A DNA stretch of 7,193 nucleotides. Source: JBEKHI01 sp050012355 (GTDB lineage: Bacteria; Actinomycetota; Actinomycetes; Streptosporangiales; Streptosporangiaceae). Every line of letters begins with the position of its first letter. The stretch's first letter is position 1. The stretch is taken from assembly GCA_050012355.1 (NCBI GenBank), contig JBEKHI010000409.1, forward strand, positions 1-7,193, given 5' to 3'. Made by a program: the position numbers and the translations under genes. Under the pieces are notes generated by a model. That model searched no databases and was not told where the DNA came from. It saw only the letters and a list, made by a program, of their open reading frames with translations. Shown piece after piece: positions 4,480-7,193 of this stretch.

Positions 4480-5790
4480 ATGAACCGTAATCTGCTGGGC
4501 ATCTCCATCGCCTACTTCATGGTGCTGCTCGACATGACCGTCCTGTCGGTGGCCGAGCCGAGCCTGGCGGTCTCGCTGCACACCTCGATCGCCGGGCTGC
4601 AGTGGGCGGTCTCCGGGTACACCGTGGCGTTCGGGTCACTGCTGCTGTCGTCCGGCGCGATAGCCGATTCCCACGGCGCGCATCGGGTGTTCCGTGTCGG
4701 CGTCGCGGCGTTCGGCGCGGGTTCGCTGCTATCGGCACTCGCACCGAACGCCGGGACGCTGATCGCACTGCGCGTCCTGCTCGGGGTCGCCGCGGCGGCC
4801 TGTGTCCCGGCGTCGATGGCGATGATCACCCGGCTGTACCCAGAGCCCGCTCGGCGCGGTAAGGCGATCGCCACCTGGGCAGCGATCAGCGGTTCGGCAC
4901 TCGCGGCGGGACCGGTGATCGGTGGCCTGCTGGTCACGACGGCCGGGTGGCGAGCGATCTTCGTGATCAACGTGCCGGTCGCGGCCGTAACGCTCGCGCT
5001 AACCGCGGGCCCGGCTGTCACCTGCCCGCGGGCCGGGCGCCGCATCGACTGGCCCGGACAGTTCGCCGCCTGCGCCGCGCTCGGCCTGCTCACCGACGCG
5101 GTGATCGCCGCCGGTTCCGGTGCGCTCGTCCACGCCACGCTGTCCGCCGCGGGCACGGTGCTCGCCGTAATTTTTTTCCTGGGATCAGAACGACGAAGTG
5201 ATTCCCCCGTGCTCCCGCCGGTCATCCTGCGGGCCAAGGGCATGGCGATGGCCCTGGCCACCGGTGCCGTAGTGAACTTCACGATGACAGCGGCTCTCTT
5301 CGTTTTGCCATTGATATTTAGTGAATGGCTTGGGATGGACGCGGCGTGGACCGGTCTGGCGTTCTTGCCGATGACGGTGCCGTTCGCGATCAACCCGCTG
5401 ATCACCGGCAAGATCGTGGCCAATTACGGGCCGCGGCCGCCGCTGCTCGCCGGATTGTGCCTGCTCGCCGCGGCGGGCGCGCTGCTCGGCGTCGCGGCCG
5501 CGGCGCACTCGGGGTACCTGGTTATGCTGCCCGGCCTCGTCGCGTACGGCCTTGGGGTGTCGTTCGCGCTGCCCGCCCTGGTCACCGTGGTCGTGACGGC
5601 GGCGCCGACCGGGATGGCGGGCGCCGCGAGCGGGCTGCTGAACGCGATCCGTCAGGTAGGAGCGTCGCCGAGCGTCGCGGTGGCCGGCGCGTTCGTGTCG
5701 CCGAGCCACGGCGCGAGCGCGCTGGTCTTCCTGCTGCCCGCCGCGCTGTGCACGCTCACAGCCGTGGTTACGGTCACCCGGTCGATGTGA
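4480..5790 (+). CDS. MFS exporter, DHA2 (EmrB/QacA-type) drug:proton antiporter
   Basis: A 436-residue, very hydrophobic inner-membrane protein whose hydrophobic stretches are compatible with the 12-14 helices of the DHA2 family, at the short end of its length range. Motifs in order: LLDMTVLSVAEPSLA (16-30, the 'LD-x-T-x-x-x-V-A-x-P' helix 1 motif), WAVSGYTVAFGSLLL (42-56), motif A as GAIADSHGAHRVF (59-71), LIALRVLLGVAAAACVPASM (94-113, motif B with Arg98), and the antiporter motif C region GSALAAGPVIGGLL (138-151) with GWRAIFVINVP. In motif A the usual basic residue after Asp is Ser64. It probably exports a small toxic or secondary-metabolite compound using the proton gradient; the substrate is unknown. 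The ATG at 4480 is preferred because helix 1 begins a few residues on. A GTG at 4471 is possible, and GAAGG (4473-4477) is only 2 bases from the ATG. Codon use turns AT-rich at 5166-5205 and 5280-5340. A hairpin at the stop codon may terminate it. Confidence 0.9.
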   Translation: MNRNLLGISIAYFMVLLDMTVLSVAEPSLAVSLHTSIAGLQWAVSGYTVAFGSLLLSSGAIADSHGAHRVFRVGVAAFGAGSLLSALAPNAGTLIALRVLLGVAAAACVPASMAMITRLYPEPARRGKAIATWAAISGSALAAGPVIGGLLVTTAGWRAIFVINVPVAAVTLALTAGPAVTCPRAGRRIDWPGQFAACAALGLLTDAVIAAGSGALVHATLSAAGTVLAVIFFLGSERRSDSPVLPPVILRAKGMAMALATGAVVNFTMTAALFVLPLIFSEWLGMDAAWTGLAFLPMTVPFAINPLITGKIVANYGPRPPLLAGLCLLAAAGALLGVAAAAHSGYLVMLPGLVAYGLGVSFALPALVTVVVTAAPTGMAGAASGLLNAIRQVGASPSVAVAGAFVSPSHGASALVFLLPAALCTLTAVVTVTRSM

Positions 5791-5799
5791 CATCGACCG
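5779..5799 (+). terminator. Perfect hairpin with the MFS stop codon as its loop
   Basis: CGGTCGATG (5779-5787) and CATCGACCG (5791-5799) pair perfectly over nine bases; the 3-base loop TGA is the stop codon of the exporter. TATTTA follows directly, moderately T-rich for this genome. It is a reasonable factor-independent terminator, and in DNA form also a 21-bp dyad that a protein could bind. Confidence 0.6.
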
Positions 5800-5867
5800 T
5801 ATTTAGACAGGATGAACGACACGGCTGACGCCGGAGCCTCACGTCCGAAGTTCCGCCTATCAGCAGG

Positions 5868-5925
5868 AAATCATTCACATAATGCCTACGTAATAACTTT
5901 AAATTGTTATCTTATCTAATTCGAA
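5868..5925 (+). promoter_or_regulatory. AT-rich promoter region with ATAAC-N8-GTTAT dyad
   Basis: This stretch is strongly AT-rich in an otherwise GC-rich window. It contains several possible -10 hexamers (TATCTA 5913-5918, TAATAA 5891-5896) and a possible -35 TTCACA (5874-5879), but no pair with clean 17-base spacing, so the exact promoter is not assigned. Within it ATAACTTTAAATTGTTAT (5893-5910) has 5-bp inverted arms around an 8-base centre and could be an operator. It drives, presumably, the secreted propeller gene at 5982. Confidence 0.45.
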
Positions 5926-5929
5926 CGAT

Positions 5930-5938
5930 GGAGGTGAT
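5930..5938 (+). promoter_or_regulatory. Orphan perfect Shine-Dalgarno in the propeller gene leader
   Basis: GGAGGTGAT is a nine-base exact complement of the typical 16S rRNA 3' end, yet no usable ATG, GTG or TTG lies 5-12 bases downstream. The real start (ATG 5982) has its own SD, AGGGAG (5971-5976), 5 bases before it. It may be a ribosome standby site or a relic. An ATG overlaps its first base (5928-5930), in frame with the gene, but that start has no SD and would put hydrophilic residues before the signal peptide. Confidence 0.35.
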
Positions 5939-5981
5939 TGGCCCGTATCCGCTAATAGCATCATCGACCGAGGGAGTGGCA

Positions 5982-7157
5982 ATGCTTCATGTCAGGTCTT
6001 GGGCTACTACTATCGCGGCGGCGGGCATCGCTGTGCTGCTCGCCGTCGGGCCGGCGTCGGCGCAGAGCTGGACGATCGTGTCCGCCCCGCCGACCGGGGA
6101 GAACGGGCAACTGGCCGCGGTCAGCGCGGTATCCGACACCGACGCGTGGGCGGTCGGGAGCACGAACGCCGAACTCAACAGCGTCGGCGCGAAAGCACTG
6201 ATCGACAACTGGAACGGCACCGCCTGGACCCAGGTGGCCACGCCGACGACCCCGGGCAACACCGCGTACCTAACCGCGGTCAGCGCGAGCAGTACCACCG
6301 ACGCCTGGGCGGTCGGGCGCACCCAGGAGAACCGGGAGGACTTCGCGCCCCTGGGCCTGCACTGGAACGGCAGTGCCTGGTCGGTCTCATCCAGCTTCGC
6401 GACCGCGCTGGCAGGCCAGATCGCGGATGGGGTCGCCGACATCAGCAGCAGCGACGCGTACGCGATCGGCGGCGGGCTGGGCAGCGCGGACACCGGCCTG
6501 GTCGCGCAGTGGAACGGCTCGACGTGGAGCCAGGTCGCAGTGCCGCGGCCGAGCGGGGCCGGACCGACCAGCACGCTGAACGCGATTTCCGCCAGCGGCC
6601 CTGACGACGTCTGGATCGCCGGTACCTACGAGCTCAGCTCAACGGACCTCAGGAGCGAGACTTACTCGCTGCACTGGACCGGCAGCAGCTGGAGCGTCGT
6701 GCCGATGCCGCTGAACCCCAGTTCCAACATCGACGCCTTCTACCAGATCAACTCCGTCCAGGTGAACAGCCCGACCGACGTCTGGGCCGTCGGCTATTCG
6801 AGCGTGGTCGACAGCACCACCGCCACCACGCTCATCGAGCACTGGAACGGCACCGCGTGGAGCATCGTCCCCAGCCCCACACCCGGCTCGGGTGCCGCCC
6901 TGGACGGGGTGACCACCAGCAACGCGGCCAACGACGTGTGGGCCGTCGGTTCCTACACCCCGGCCGGCACGACGGAGACGCAGACCCTCACCCTGAACTG
7001 GAACGGCACTGAGTGGACGCAGGTCACCAGTCCGGACAACGGCAGCCCCAGCGTGCTGCTCTCGGCGTCCACCAACCCGGGCGCGAGCATCGTCTGGGCC
7101 GTCGGATCCAGCGGCGAGTGCTGCACAGAGAACCCGTTGATCCTGCAGAACGGCTAG
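5982..7157 (+). CDS. Secreted seven-bladed beta-propeller protein, function unknown
   Basis: 391 residues; ATG with SD AGGGAG five bases upstream. The first 27 residues form a Sec signal peptide: His4/Arg5 (K/R-poor n-region), the hydrophobic core TTIAAAGIAVLLAV, and a likely cut after ASA-27, leaving Gln28 first. There is no lipobox. The mature part consists of about 52-residue repeats of the form 'L-x-x-V-S-A-x-S-x-x-D-x-W-A-V-G ... H-W-N-G-x-x-W-x-x-V-x-x-P'. The WAVG-like motif occurs seven times, at 56, 109, 160 (YAIG), 211 (WIAG), 268, 320 and 372. WNG-like turns are at 77, 128, 177, 232 (WTG), 288, 340 and 389 (QNG, the very end). The strand that should follow the last QNG is supplied by N-terminal QSWTIVSAPP, so the ring closes. 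A Cys-Cys pair (380-381) sits in the last blade. Propellers of this kind bind ligands, sugars or proteins, and catalysis cannot be claimed. It is probably extracellular and monocistronic. Confidence 0.82.
   Translation: MLHVRSWATTIAAAGIAVLLAVGPASAQSWTIVSAPPTGENGQLAAVSAVSDTDAWAVGSTNAELNSVGAKALIDNWNGTAWTQVATPTTPGNTAYLTAVSASSTTDAWAVGRTQENREDFAPLGLHWNGSAWSVSSSFATALAGQIADGVADISSSDAYAIGGGLGSADTGLVAQWNGSTWSQVAVPRPSGAGPTSTLNAISASGPDDVWIAGTYELSSTDLRSETYSLHWTGSSWSVVPMPLNPSSNIDAFYQINSVQVNSPTDVWAVGYSSVVDSTTATTLIEHWNGTAWSIVPSPTPGSGAALDGVTTSNAANDVWAVGSYTPAGTTETQTLTLNWNGTEWTQVTSPDNGSPSVLLSASTNPGASIVWAVGSSGECCTENPLILQNG
6064..7154 (+). repeat. Seven tandem propeller-blade repeats in the secreted protein
   Basis: The coding sequence repeats with a period near 51-57 codons. 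The distances between successive WAVG-type motifs are 53, 51, 51, 57, 52 and 52 residues. At the DNA level the most alike segments are those encoding tggaacggc (W-N-G) and gtgggcggtcgg or ctgggccgtcgg (W-A-V-G). Blade 4 is the longest and most divergent (WIAG, WTG). The repeats are diverged enough that recent duplication is unlikely. Confidence 0.75.
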
Positions 7158-7193
7158 CGTCACGCGACCCGGAGGCCGCGCTCGTCAGCAGTA
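7158..7193. other. Right-edge non-coding remnant
   Basis: The 36 bases after the propeller stop codon hold no recognisable gene start, hairpin or site before the window ends. Confidence 0.5.

Noticed and set aside
5170..5176. T7 run forming a U-UUU-UUC slippery heptamer in frame in the MFS gene
   Set aside because: A -1 shift would truncate the transporter with a long out-of-frame tail, no stimulatory structure is evident, and the zero-frame protein matches the family across the site.
5812..5919. 35-codon ORF after the exporter
   Set aside because: The purine run abuts the ATG with no spacing, the second half is AT-rich promoter-like DNA, and no family is recognisable.

Overview
The window is GC-rich, and its genes use mostly G or C at third codon positions. 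It carries a PPOX-fold F420-type enzyme, a DUF574 (Methyltransf_19) methyltransferase, an HNH/13E12-type protein tail, candidate leaderless promoters and a TTG start. Together these point to a filamentous actinobacterium (Actinomycetia). The genus cannot be told from this window. No tRNA, rRNA, insertion sequence or CRISPR array was seen.

Layout. Bases 1-182 are the C-terminal end of an HNH endonuclease-like gene, followed by a GC-rich stem-loop. Bases 183-436 form an elaborate leader. It holds an 18-22 residue ORF with a Thr-Thr-Thr-Pro-Asp-Thr run, a perfect hairpin built over those codons, and a set of mutually exclusive hairpins ending at the Shine-Dalgarno (SD) sequence of the next gene. 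That gene (437-1657) encodes a compact threonyl-tRNA synthetase with only the catalytic core and anticodon-binding domain. The threonine-rich leader in front of a threonine-charging enzyme looks like an amino-acid attenuation or ribosome-stalling switch, and it is the most interesting signal here. Next come an alpha/beta hydrolase that lacks its nucleophile region (1711-2292), a PPOX-family enzyme (2381-2761) behind a palindrome and a leaderless-type promoter, and a DUF574 methyltransferase (2833-3678).

The methyltransferase overlaps tail-to-tail with a LysR-type regulator on the minus strand (3657-4469). That regulator is divergent from a DHA2-type MFS exporter (4480-5790), with only 10 bases between the two start codons, a classic regulator/efflux pair. 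The exporter ends in a perfect hairpin whose loop is its own stop codon. An unusually AT-rich promoter region (about 5868-5925) then leads to a secreted protein (5982-7157). This protein reads as a complete seven-bladed beta-propeller, with the N-terminal strand of the mature protein completing the last blade.

How they work together. The only clear functional pair is LysR/MFS. The leader and synthetase form a regulatory unit. The hydrolase could be co-transcribed with the synthetase (53-base gap, own SD), but no pathway linking them is visible. The PPOX enzyme and methyltransferase may share a transcript. No single biosynthetic cluster can be argued from this window.
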